A stretch of 64,000 nucleotides of DNA, from assembly GCA_035452965.1 (NCBI GenBank), contig DAOTCE010000005.1:111523-175522 (forward strand), given 5' to 3'. The translations under genes were made by a program, and so were the position numbers. The notes under the pieces are model-generated. The model was given only the letters and a program-made list of their open reading frames with translations. It had not been told where the DNA came from and did no database searches. Positions 27,030-36,300 of this stretch are shown piece after piece; the stretch's first letter is position 1; the number at the start of each line of letters is the position of its first letter. This stretch comes from Candidatus Paceibacterota bacterium (lineage in GTDB: Bacteria; Verrucomicrobiota; Verrucomicrobiia; Limisphaerales; UBA8199).

Positions 27030-28235
27030 TTACTTGAGTTTGAGTGCTGCCGGGAGTGGCGACCCGCCCGACTTGGCTCCGTCCTGAAACGCCTTCATGC
27101 GCAATGAATGCATATTGTGTGTCGCCTCGCCCCGACTCTTTTTGATGTTGTCAATTCCGCGCGTGACCGGTCCGCGCTTTGTGCAGTAGAGAAGCGCTGT
27201 CTCCTCGGTGATCTTGCCCTGCTCATAGGCTTCGAGGGCCGAGTAATCGAACGTGCGCCAACCGAAAGGCTGGCTGGCTTCGATGATCTCGTAGAAGCTC
27301 TTGCCTTCGCTCTCTCCGAGACGGATGCTTTCTTGCGTGCGTAGATTGGAGGCCATGATCTCCAGCAGGGCATATCGGCCGCCGCCCACTTTGGGAACCA
27401 GTCGCTGGCTGACGACCCAGCGCAACGTGTCCGCCAGTCGCGCGCGGAGTTGTTCTTGCTCCTCCGTTTCGAACATGCCAAGAATACGATTGATGGTTTG
27501 GCCGGCATCTACCGTGTGCAAAGTGCTTAACACGAGATGGCCTGTCTCGGCGGCGCTCAAGGCGATTTTGATGGTCTCCCGGTCGCGCATTTCCCCAACC
27601 AGGATGACCTTGGGCGCTTGGCGCAGGGCGGCGCGCAGGCCGTGCGAGAAGCTCTCGAAGTCGCTCCCCAACTCGCGCTGATTGAACGTGGCAACGTTTT
27701 GGGGGTGGACGAATTCAATCGGGTCTTCGAGGGTAATGATGTGAACGGGCCGGGTGTGACTGATTTCGTTAAGCACTGCGGCCAGCGTAGTGGATTTGCC
27801 GGATCCGGTTGCTCCGGTCACCAGCACGAGTCCGGTCTTTTCGCGAGGAATCTGCCGGATAATCTCCGGGAAATTGAGCCATTCAAGGGTTGGAATGGTA
27901 GTGTTGAGCTTGCGCAACACGATGGAGTAATTGCCGCGCTGGGAGAATATGCTGATACGGAACCGCGCTTTGTCGGTAAGCGTATAGGCGGTGTCGCATG
28001 ACCCTCGGTGCAGCAAGTCGCTGAGGTGCCACATATTGTCGCCGATCAAATTCAGCGCGACCGTCTCGGTTTGGAAGGGGGTGAGTCCTTGAATTGGCGG
28101 GTCGCAAGTTACTGGCTTCAACTCGCCAAACGACTCGACCTGCAGGGGCTTGTCAACCGTGAAGAGCAAGTCGGACACTTCCGGCTGGGAGTCCAGCATC
28201 GTGGACATTATTTGGTCAAGCTCGGGGCGGCGCAT
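27030..28235 (-). CDS. PilT/PilU-like type IV pilus retraction ATPase (second paralogue)
   Basis: 401 aa. N-terminal PAS-like domain, then a RecA-like ATPase core with Walker A GATGSGKST (residues 141-149), Asp box ITLEDPIEFVH, Walker B region VILVGEMRDRETI and His box STLHTVDAGQTINR. The C-terminus is ~40 residues longer than PilT and ends in a Ser/Gly/Lys-rich tail, a feature seen in PilU-type accessory motors. It starts three bases after pilT. In other bacteria PilU works with PilT in high-force pilus retraction. Confidence 0.88.
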   Translation of the reverse strand: MRRPELDQIMSTMLDSQPEVSDLLFTVDKPLQVESFGELKPVTCDPPIQGLTPFQTETVALNLIGDNMWHLSDLLHRGSCDTAYTLTDKARFRISIFSQRGNYSIVLRKLNTTIPTLEWLNFPEIIRQIPREKTGLVLVTGATGSGKSTTLAAVLNEISHTRPVHIITLEDPIEFVHPQNVATFNQRELGSDFESFSHGLRAALRQAPKVILVGEMRDRETIKIALSAAETGHLVLSTLHTVDAGQTINRILGMFETEEQEQLRARLADTLRWVVSQRLVPKVGGGRYALLEIMASNLRTQESIRLGESEGKSFYEIIEASQPFGWRTFDYSALEAYEQGKITEETALLYCTKRGPVTRGIDNIKKSRGEATHNMHSLRMKAFQDGAKSGGSPLPAALKLK

Positions 28236-28238
28236 AAA

Positions 28239-29333
28239 TCAAATTTCGTCTTCGTCGGGCGGATGGGGTAAGAACATCCGGAACTTCTTCTTGTCAACTG
28301 ACTTGTCGTAGGCCTCCTCAGGCGAAATGCGTTTCATCCGGAGGTGCTCCATGATCGCATCGTCCAGTGGCTGGTTGCCAATCTTCTTTCCAACCTGGAT
28401 CATGCCGGGAATCTGGTGGGTCTTGCCTTCGCGCACCAAGTTGGCAATGGCCGTGGTGAAGACCAGAATCTCGAGCGCCGCCACCCGGCCCTTCTTGTCA
28501 ATACGCTTGAAGAGATTCTGTGCGACCACCCCTTTGAGCGCTTCTGAAAGCGTTGCTCGAATCTTGTTTTGTTGCTCGGCAGGAAAGACGTCGATCATGC
28601 GATCTACTGTCTTGGCCGCACTGGGCGTATGGAGGGTGCCGAAGACCAGGTGACCAGTGCTGGCTGCCACCAGCGCCAACTCGATCGTCTCCAGATCGCG
28701 CAATTCGCCGACCAGGATGATGTCCGGGTCCTCGCGTAACGCACCACGGAGGGCAGACGCGAATGACCTCGTGTGGACACCAACCTCGCGGTGGTTAACC
28801 AGGCAGTTCTTGCTCTCGTGAACGAATTCGATCGGATCCTCGACCGTGATGACGTGGTCGCGGCGGTTTTTGTTGGCATAGTCAACCATGGCTGCGAGGG
28901 TCGTGGATTTGCCGGAGCCAGTAGGCCCGGTAACCACGATCAGCCCCCGGTGCAGCATGCAGAATTTCTTCAGCACGCTGGGTAGTGGCGCGTCGAACTT
29001 CTCAAAGTCCTCAAAGGAGAGAACTTTGGTCGGAATCTGGCGGAATACCGCTCCGATGCCGTACTTCTGGTTGTAGAAATTGGCACGGAAACGGGAGATG
29101 TGGGGAATCTCGTAACCGAAGTCTACGTCACCGGTCTCCTCGAATACTTTGATCTTGTACTCCGGCGCGATTTCATAGAGCAGCTTCTTCAGCTCGTCGT
29201 TCTCGAGCGGCGGATGGTCCACGCGATGCAACTCGCCATTAACGCGGAGCATGGGATTGTTGCCCGACGAAAGGTGGAGGTCCGAAGCTTTTTGCTCGAA
29301 CATCAAATTAAAGAATGCATCGATTTTCGCCAT
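28239..29333 (-). CDS. pilT: Type IV pilus retraction ATPase PilT
   Basis: 364 aa. Starts MAKIDAFFNLMFEQKASDLHLSSG, the classic PilT N-terminus. Walker A GPTGSGKST is at residues 136-144, Asp box ITVEDPIEFVH, Walker B region IILVGELRDLETI and His box GTLHTPSAAKTVDRMID. The usual PilT AIRNLIRE motif appears in variant form as TAIANLVREGKTHQI. Hexameric motor that depolymerises type IV pili for twitching or DNA uptake. First gene of a tight minus-strand operon; no pilin, PilB or PilC gene is in the window. Confidence 0.94.
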   Translation of the reverse strand: MAKIDAFFNLMFEQKASDLHLSSGNNPMLRVNGELHRVDHPPLENDELKKLLYEIAPEYKIKVFEETGDVDFGYEIPHISRFRANFYNQKYGIGAVFRQIPTKVLSFEDFEKFDAPLPSVLKKFCMLHRGLIVVTGPTGSGKSTTLAAMVDYANKNRRDHVITVEDPIEFVHESKNCLVNHREVGVHTRSFASALRGALREDPDIILVGELRDLETIELALVAASTGHLVFGTLHTPSAAKTVDRMIDVFPAEQQNKIRATLSEALKGVVAQNLFKRIDKKGRVAALEILVFTTAIANLVREGKTHQIPGMIQVGKKIGNQPLDDAIMEHLRMKRISPEEAYDKSVDKKKFRMFLPHPPDEDEI

Positions 29334-29388
29334 AATAGTCCGTATGGTCAGGACCTCTGTTAGCTAAATCCGCACCATATTCTGAAGA

Positions 29389-30582
29389 TTGAGCAACGCT
29401 GCTAAAAAGATTGCAGAAGAGATAAGGGAGCAGGGTGCGATAACCTTCGCCCGCTTCATGGAACTCGCTCTCTATTGTCCAAATTGTGGATATTATGAGA
29501 AGGAAGAGGACATAATTGGAGGCCGAGGCGATTACTACACCAGCGTGAGTGTGGCCAGCCTGTTTGGTGAATTGCTGGCATACCAGTTTGCCGATTGGCT
29601 CGAAGGCTGCCAGCCATCAAGGCCAAGGCGTGGTGGCTGGGGAATGGCACGGGAGGTCATTCGGATTGTAGAGGCAGGCGCGCACGGTGGGAGGCTGGCC
29701 GGCGACATTCTCACCTGGATAATGCAAAACAGGCCGGCATTGAGCGGGCAATTACAGTACTGGATCCTGGAGCCTTCCGACCGGCGGCGTGCCTGGCAAC
29801 GGCAAAATCTGGCTGCATTCGGTGACCGAGTGCGTTGGGCAACCAATTTCGCTGAGTTAGCAGGTGTGGTGAATCGGCCGAAAGGACTTCGGACTCCCGA
29901 GGGGATCCGTGGAGTGATCTTCTCCAATGAGCTGCTGGATGCCATGCCCATACACCGGCTGTCGTGGGATGCGAAAACGCGGATGTGGTTTGAATGGGGT
30001 GTGAAGCTCCAGTCGGGGGGGTTCGTTTGGACACGAATGCTGGGTGAGGATGTGCGAAGCGAGAATCCGGCATCCCATGCCACCTCTCTCACAGCGCGGT
30101 TGGGATCAGCAATTGAGAATGAACTATTGAAGACGCTGTCCGACGGATTTACCGTCGAAGTGTGCCCGGCAGCGGAGCATTGGTGGCGCGAGGCAGCGAA
30201 TGCTCTGGGATGCGGCAAATTGCTCGCGATTGATTACGGTCTGACCGCGGAGGAGTTCTTTGTGCCAGCGAGGAAGGATGGGACGTTGCGGGCGTATCAT
30301 CGCCATGGGCTGAACAGCGATGTGCTTGCCTGTCCGGGCGCGCAGGACATCACGGCCCACGTTAACTTCACGGCCATTCAGGCCGCCGGAGAAGCAGCTG
30401 GTTTGAAGACAGACGCTTTTCTCACTCAGGCGCAATTCCTGACTGGCATTGCGGCTCGGGTCTGGAAGGCCGGGGACGCTCCCGAGGAGTGGTCTTCGGA
30501 GAGGTCCCGTCAATTTCAAACCCTGACGCATCCGGAGCATCTGGGCAGGTCGTTTCGAGTGTTGGTGCAATCACGGATGTAG
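29389..30582 (+). CDS. MidA/NDUFAF7-family SAM-dependent methyltransferase
   Basis: 397 aa. The family N-terminus ITFARFMELALYCPNCGYY is present. It is followed by YYTSVSVASLFGELLA, the SAM-binding block IVEAGAHGGRLAGDIL, and SNELLDAMPIHRL. Eukaryotic NDUFAF7 methylates an Arg of a complex I subunit; the bacterial substrate is generally unknown. The only start that keeps the conserved N-terminus is TTG at 29389; the next ATG (29459) would cut into the domain. Divergent from pilT with 55 bp between. Confidence 0.85.
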   Translation: MSNAAKKIAEEIREQGAITFARFMELALYCPNCGYYEKEEDIIGGRGDYYTSVSVASLFGELLAYQFADWLEGCQPSRPRRGGWGMAREVIRIVEAGAHGGRLAGDILTWIMQNRPALSGQLQYWILEPSDRRRAWQRQNLAAFGDRVRWATNFAELAGVVNRPKGLRTPEGIRGVIFSNELLDAMPIHRLSWDAKTRMWFEWGVKLQSGGFVWTRMLGEDVRSENPASHATSLTARLGSAIENELLKTLSDGFTVEVCPAAEHWWREAANALGCGKLLAIDYGLTAEEFFVPARKDGTLRAYHRHGLNSDVLACPGAQDITAHVNFTAIQAAGEAAGLKTDAFLTQAQFLTGIAARVWKAGDAPEEWSSERSRQFQTLTHPEHLGRSFRVLVQSRM

Positions 30583-30636
30583 TGGTTGCGGGCAGTCGCG
30601 GATTGGGGTTTCTTCCGGCTGTTGAACCATGTGATT

Positions 30637-31392
30637 TCACGCGAAAAGTGTCTGCAGCTCGTAATTGACAATAGTAAGGCAGCAAAGAGCCGCGGTTTCA
30701 GTGCGCAAAACCCGCGGGCCAAGTGTGATCGCCAAGGCGCCCTGAGACTTGATTGTCCGCGATTCGGCGGGGGTGAAATCGCCCTCCGGGCCGATCCAGA
30801 CACAAACTGACCCGGGCATTCGTCTGTGCCTAGTGTGAAAGGCTTGGAAGTACGCTCGCGCCAGGCGACTTCCGCTTTCCAGAGAGGCAATTAGAGGCAG
30901 CTCGATGTTCTCTTTCCGAGCGAGGAACTGGTCTGGGGTCATCGGCAGCTCGATCTCTGGCAGCCAGGCAAATCCGCATTGCTTGATGGCTTCCCGGGCG
31001 ATCAGGCGCCACTTCCCCACCTTGAGTGCCCCGTCTTGCTCGCCGATTTGCGCCACGACTCTTTCGGAGAGCAACGGAACGATACGCGATACTCCCAACT
31101 CCGTTGCTTTCTGGATGATTGTTTCCATAGCTCTGCCTTTAGGTACCGCTTGAAGCAGAGTGATCCGGCTGGCCGGAGCGGGATGGTCAAGTGTTTCAAC
31201 GACGGTCAGCCGGGTTCTGTCGTGGTCAGTAGCCTCCACTTCGCACAGCAACTCATGGCCCTCGCCATCCAACACCGTGACCTGGTCTGCACGGCGGACA
31301 CGCAACACGTGAAGCGCGTGGTGGGCCTCGGCACCGGTCAGCAGAACGCTCCTGCCCTGGCATTGATCTGGCGGAAGGTAAAAACGATGCAT
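30637..31392 (-). CDS. rsmE: 16S rRNA (uracil-1498-N3)-methyltransferase
   Basis: 251 aa from the ATG giving MHRFYLP, the normal family N-terminus. A GTG at 31446 would add 18 residues and lies only 10 bp from dnaJ. A PUA-like N-terminal domain (AHHALHVLRVRRADQVTVLDG) precedes a SPOUT trefoil-knot domain with KATELGVSRIVPLLSERVV, VWIGPEGDFTPAE and LGPRVLRTETAAL. It methylates U1498 of 16S rRNA. Last gene of grpE-dnaJ-rsmE. Confidence 0.93.
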   Translation of the reverse strand: MHRFYLPPDQCQGRSVLLTGAEAHHALHVLRVRRADQVTVLDGEGHELLCEVEATDHDRTRLTVVETLDHPAPASRITLLQAVPKGRAMETIIQKATELGVSRIVPLLSERVVAQIGEQDGALKVGKWRLIAREAIKQCGFAWLPEIELPMTPDQFLARKENIELPLIASLESGSRLARAYFQAFHTRHRRMPGSVCVWIGPEGDFTPAESRTIKSQGALAITLGPRVLRTETAALCCLTIVNYELQTLFA

Positions 31393-31456
31393 TGGAATTG
31401 GTGGCGCGCTGTCTCCGAGCGTGTCGGCGTTCCAGCGCTCTGTCACCCAGGCGCGT

Positions 31457-32581
31457 TCATCGGAACATCTTCTTGGCCTTTTCGAAGAAGCTCTGGCTTA
31501 GAGGATTTTCTTTGCCGGTGCACAGATCGCCGAATTCCTGGAGTTTGGCCTTTTGGGCGGATGACAAATGAGTTGGCACTTCAACGGTTATCCGGACGTG
31601 CAGGTCGCCGGAACCATAGCCCTGCACATTCTTGACGCCTCTGCCCTTTACACGAAACAACGCCCCCGGCTGGGTGCCCGGTGGAATCCTGATGGTAGCC
31701 GCGCTGTCGAGCGTGGGGACCTCAATCTCCGCCCCAAGTGCCGCCTGCACAAAGCTTACCGGCACTTCACACAGCAAATCGTCGCCGTCCCTCTGGAATA
31801 TGGAGTGAGGCTGGACGTGGAGCACGACATATAAATCTCCCGGCGGTCCCCCGCGAAAGCCGGCCTCGCCGTTGCCGGCAGACCGCAGCCGCGAACCGGT
31901 GTCCACACCGGCCGGAATGCGCAGTTTGATCTTGGAAGAGCGTTCGTGCCGTCCCTCGCCGCGGCAAACTTTGCAGGGCTTCTCCAGAACCCGGCCGGCG
32001 CCCTGGCAACGCGGGCAGGTCTGGGCGATGCTGAGGAACCCGCGGGCGTTGACGACCTGGCCGCGACCGCCGCAACTCTGGCACGCCCGGATGCGCGATC
32101 CCGCCTCAGCGCCCGAGCCCTGGCAGGCGTCGCAAGCCTCGGCCTTGCTGATCGAAATCTCCTTCTCACAGCCTCGGGCCGCCTCTTCGAACGCAATCTC
32201 CATGTCGTAGCGGAGGTCATTGCCCCGCTGAGGCTGTGTCGGATCCGGGCGTCCGCCGCCAAATAGGTCCTCGAAGATCCCGCCGCCGCCAAACACCTCG
32301 CGGAAGATCTCAAAGGGATCGTGGAATCCCCCTCCGCCGTAAGCGCCGGCGCGGCGATCGAACGCTGCGTGGCCATGCTGATCGTACAGCGCGCGTTTCT
32401 GCGGATCACTCAGGATTTCATAAGCTTCGCCGAGTTCCTTAAACCTCTCCTCGGCTGTTTTGTCACCCGGGTTCTTGTCCGGATGGTACTTAACTGCGGA
32501 CCTGCGGTACGCCTTCTTGATTTCATCGGCGTCCGCGGTTCGCTCGACGCCGAGAACCTCGTAGCAATCGCGTTTGGCCAT
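31457..32581 (-). CDS. dnaJ: Chaperone protein DnaJ
   Basis: 374 aa. J domain at residues 1-70 with the HPD motif (KYHPDKNPGD), Gly/Phe-rich linker (AYGGGGFHDPFEIFREVFGGGG), four CxxCxGxG-type zinc-binding units (CDACQGSG, CQSCGGRG, CPRCQGAG, CKVCRGEG) and the beta-rich C-terminal client-binding domain. All canonical parts are intact. Stimulates DnaK ATPase. Three bases downstream of grpE; dnaK itself is not in the window. Confidence 0.97.
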   Translation of the reverse strand: MAKRDCYEVLGVERTADADEIKKAYRRSAVKYHPDKNPGDKTAEERFKELGEAYEILSDPQKRALYDQHGHAAFDRRAGAYGGGGFHDPFEIFREVFGGGGIFEDLFGGGRPDPTQPQRGNDLRYDMEIAFEEAARGCEKEISISKAEACDACQGSGAEAGSRIRACQSCGGRGQVVNARGFLSIAQTCPRCQGAGRVLEKPCKVCRGEGRHERSSKIKLRIPAGVDTGSRLRSAGNGEAGFRGGPPGDLYVVLHVQPHSIFQRDGDDLLCEVPVSFVQAALGAEIEVPTLDSAATIRIPPGTQPGALFRVKGRGVKNVQGYGSGDLHVRITVEVPTHLSSAQKAKLQEFGDLCTGKENPLSQSFFEKAKKMFR

Positions 32582-32584
32582 GGC

Positions 32585-33160
32585 TCAGGCGGTGGGTTGC
32601 TTGGACACCACCACGCTGGCGGGGCGCAAAAGCCGGCCGCGGTATCTGTAACCTTTGCGAAGCTGCTGCACGACCTGGCCTTCGGGCGCCTCGGACGTTT
32701 CCTTTTGTGAGATTGCCTCGTGCAGATGCGGGTCGAACGCTTTGCCCAATGCGTCCACCTCTTCCAAACCGGCCTCAGCCAGCACCGTCTTGAACTGTTG
32801 GTTAATCATGCTGACCCCCTCGTAGAGAGATTGGCCGGCCTCAGGTGCGGCCGTTTGGGCTGCCGCCAGGGCAATGTCGAAATTCTCCAACACCGGCAGC
32901 AGCTTCTGAAGCAATGCTTCGTTGGCATATTTGATCGCCTCCTGCTTGTCGCGGGCGGCGCGCTTCTTGAAATTCTCAAAATCCGCACTGGTGCGCAGAA
33001 GGCGATCCCAGTGCTCATCCGCCTTGGCCGCGCGTTCCTTCAGTTCGCTCAATTGCTCCGGGGTCACCGTGGCCGGCTCAACCGGCACGAGTGGCTCCGT
33101 TGCCGGGAGCGGATCGTCCGCTCCAGGCTGTTTCTCAGTGTGCATGTTGGTTCGTTTCAT
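32585..33160 (-). CDS. grpE: Nucleotide exchange factor GrpE
   Basis: 191 aa. A variable acidic and Pro-rich N-terminus, a long helix (LKERAAKADEHWDRLLRTSADFENF region, residues ~40-65), then the conserved head with KLLPVLENFDIALAA, AFDPHLHEAI and the C-terminal beta domain (VVQQLRKGYRYRGRLLRPASVVVSK). Exchanges ADP on DnaK. Starts the minus-strand grpE-dnaJ-rsmE run. I found no CIRCE inverted repeat in the 164 bp upstream. Confidence 0.96.
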   Translation of the reverse strand: MKRTNMHTEKQPGADDPLPATEPLVPVEPATVTPEQLSELKERAAKADEHWDRLLRTSADFENFKKRAARDKQEAIKYANEALLQKLLPVLENFDIALAAAQTAAPEAGQSLYEGVSMINQQFKTVLAEAGLEEVDALGKAFDPHLHEAISQKETSEAPEGQVVQQLRKGYRYRGRLLRPASVVVSKQPTA

Positions 33161-33324
33161 AGAAGTTGGCTACTCAATTGCCAAATTCAATGGTGTCAGA
33201 ATAGACGAAAGGGTGCCGTCGGGCAACTTGCTTATGCCGGCGTGCCTTGCGCCCCGTCAACCGGTGCTCGATTGGGGGTTGGCCGGGCTGAAAAGGGGTT
33301 CCGGATGAGGCCCCAATCGCGGTG

Positions 33325-36300
33325 CTATCTGGGCTCGATCACTCGCTTGAATTCGGGCAGTTGGCGGAGCGATGCCAGCCGCGGGTCTTCCATGACTTTG
33401 GTGCGCAAATCAAGCGCCTTGGGGTCCTGTTTCAGCCTGCGGTCGCTCAGTTCCAGGGCATGGCGAAGCGCCGGAATAGCCTGCTGGGGCTTGCCCATAA
33501 TCGCCTTGAAGGCGGCTGAGTCGTACCACACCTCCGGTTTGTCTGGCGACAATACTGTCAACCGGTCGAGGGCGGTTTCCAGCTTTGGGTAGTTGGTGAG
33601 GGTCGCGTAATGCTGGGCTGCCTCCAGCACGGCGTTGGCAGTTGCCTTGGGGTGCTCGAGCACTCGGTCCAGAGCCTGCACCGCTGCATCGGGCATCTCC
33701 AGGCGCTGATACCCTTCGGCAAGGCCAATGGCCGCGGCGAAATCAGTCGGGGACGCGCGCACTTGTGCTTCAAGCCGCGTGACTGTCCGGCGCAGTCCGT
33801 TGGTATTTCCGAAGCTTGCGTAGGCCTGGAGCAGGGCGCGGAACGCGTCCGTTTCGGCATGGGGATGGTTCAGCACCCGGTCCAGCACCTCAGCCGTCCG
33901 GTCAGGCTGATGCGCCTGGAGGTAGGCCGCCGCCAAGTTAAAAGCCGCCTGGAAGTTGGTCGGGTTCTCGTTCGCTGCCTGCTCCAACTGCTCCAGGGTT
34001 AGTTGCTTGGGGTTGACCACCGCCTGCCGCTTGCTGATCTCTTTTAGGTTTTTCACCACGTCAGCAACCTGCTGGTTGTAGGGATCGAGCTTCTGGCAGG
34101 TCATGGCGATCAGCAGCGCGTCGTCCACCCGCTGCTGGCCGAGCAGCAGGTTCACGTAATGGAACACTGCTTCCGGGCTGTACGGACAGAAGGCGACCGC
34201 CTGCCGAAAGGCGAAATCCGCTTCCTTGATCATTCGTTGCCGGACGGTTGGGTCCTGATTCTCCGGGTCGTTAATGCGCCAGGCGTAAACGCCGGCAATT
34301 GCGCTGCGCAATTTGGAAAAGGACTTCTGCGCCTGGTCGTCGCGGAGGAATTTCCGGTCTCCTTTGAAGCCTCGCAAGTTGCGGCGCAGATACACCTTCT
34401 CCACAAACGCCGCGATCTCCTCGACGCTGGTGTCGTAGGTGATCCAGTTGCCGATCAGGCGCTGCGAATACTGCGCCCAGAACTCGTGGTCTCGCCGGAC
34501 TATCTCCTCAGACAATTCTCGCAGCGGCTGGCGGTTGATCTTCATAATGATGCCGTAAGGCATCAGGTGCCGATACATCCATTTAAGCGGCAGGCTCTCC
34601 TCGACGAAGAACTCATGCTTCGGATTCCGGTCGAAGATCACCTTTGCCAGGAGGGCGTTGATGCTCATGATTGAGACCTGGCCGGAAACCTGCACCTTGT
34701 CTCCGACGCGTTTCACGCCCTCACCGGGTTCGAGCTGATCAAGCTCCAGCCGACGCGCGGCGTCCGAGAGGTAGTCAGTGTAACAGCGATCCGAATCCTC
34801 AGGTGTGGGAATGTAGATTTCGCGGTCGGGGTAGATCCCGCCCATACTGCGGGCGATCTCTTTGGGGTAAGCCGCCTCCAGCAGCAGCCGATTGAGCCGG
34901 ATTCGCGTCCAGCTCTGCGGATTCTCCTTGATGAAGTCGGTCAGGTATTTCGACAGCGCCACGTCTTTGAACCGGTCCGGCTCGAAGAGCGGGCCGCTCC
35001 TGGACAACTCGGCGATCGCAGCTCGGAGTTGGTCCAGCCGCCGGTGCAGGTTTTCGGACTTGCTGCCGTCCGCGATCTGCTGCTCCACGGAGGTCTTCTC
35101 CCGCTGTTGGGCATCCAGGACCTCCCTGACATTCAATTCCCGCTCCAGCAAACGGTTTAGGTCTTGGGCCAGGCTCGAGCGCAAACTTGCCTCGCCGCCC
35201 GGGGTTGCCAGCAGGCGCTGGGTTTTGGGGCTGAGGTTGTCGTAAAGGTACTTGGATAGCGGGTCCTGTTGCGGTTTGGGGCGCAGCTTCGACGCCAAAG
35301 TGGATAGGTTAATGAAGTCCTTGTCCCCGAACCAAGAAGTGTAAACGCGCCGATGCTTCTCCACCCGGGCGCCCAGGTCGGAGAAGAAACGATCCAGCGG
35401 TGCCACTGTCCGGGCGAGCCAATTCGTCCGGTAGTTCTGCTTACGCTCCTCGGCCGGCCGGAGAAGTTCCTGGAAGAAGGGGGGATCAATCTGGGTGCTG
35501 CGGTTGTACTGGGCGCGGATGTAACACTGGTAAGTGCTGTCAGCCAGGGCGTTCTGGGTGATGATGTAGACATCGCGGCGGTCGAAGTTCTGGTCCTGTT
35601 TGGGCTGGCACGCGTGTGGAATGAAGCTCTCGCAGAAAATCATGTAGGTGGGGCAGAAACGGCCGGGATCCGTGCCGCCAAACAGCACGGCATCCCTGGT
35701 CATTTCCGGGTAAAGCGGCTTGCCTTCGGCGCTTTTAAACGGCGGGGTAAACATGTCGTGGCCGAACCAGTAACCGAACCAGTGATTGCGTTGTTCGTTA
35801 TCGGACCAGTGGGTGAGGATGGGGTAGAGGGGCATTAGCGCGAAGACTGCGAGAGTGATGCCCAACGGCGCCCGCTGGCGATATAATAGAACCGCAACCA
35901 GATACGCCAACGCCAGGCCGATCAGGATTAGACCCGCGTAAACCGGCAGCCCGTACTGGTCCTTGTTCGTGAATGTGCTGCCGACAAGGGACAACAGAGC
36001 CGCCAGCCCAATGCTTGATCCTTCGCCGAAGTAGGTGTTCTCTGTCAGTTCAGCGAGCGAGTAGATCGCCAACGCGACGGCTACTCCCCCTCCCGTCAGC
36101 GCCCAGCGGCGGAATTGCTGGTAATGCGTCGCCATGAAAGCGGCCACCAGGGTAAGACCGTAGCCGACGAACAGGGCCACCAGCGTGTGTGAAGCAGTGA
36201 AGAAAGTGCGGTTAAGCTCGCGGGCGGCGCGGTCGGGAGACGGATTGAGCAGAATAAGCAGTAGCACCCCCAGGCAGAGGTAGATGGAGGCCAGGCCGAT

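Noticed and set aside
33161..33324. CIRCE-type heat-shock operator before grpE
   Set aside because: No TTAGCACTC inverted repeat or close variant is visible, and no hrcA gene is present.
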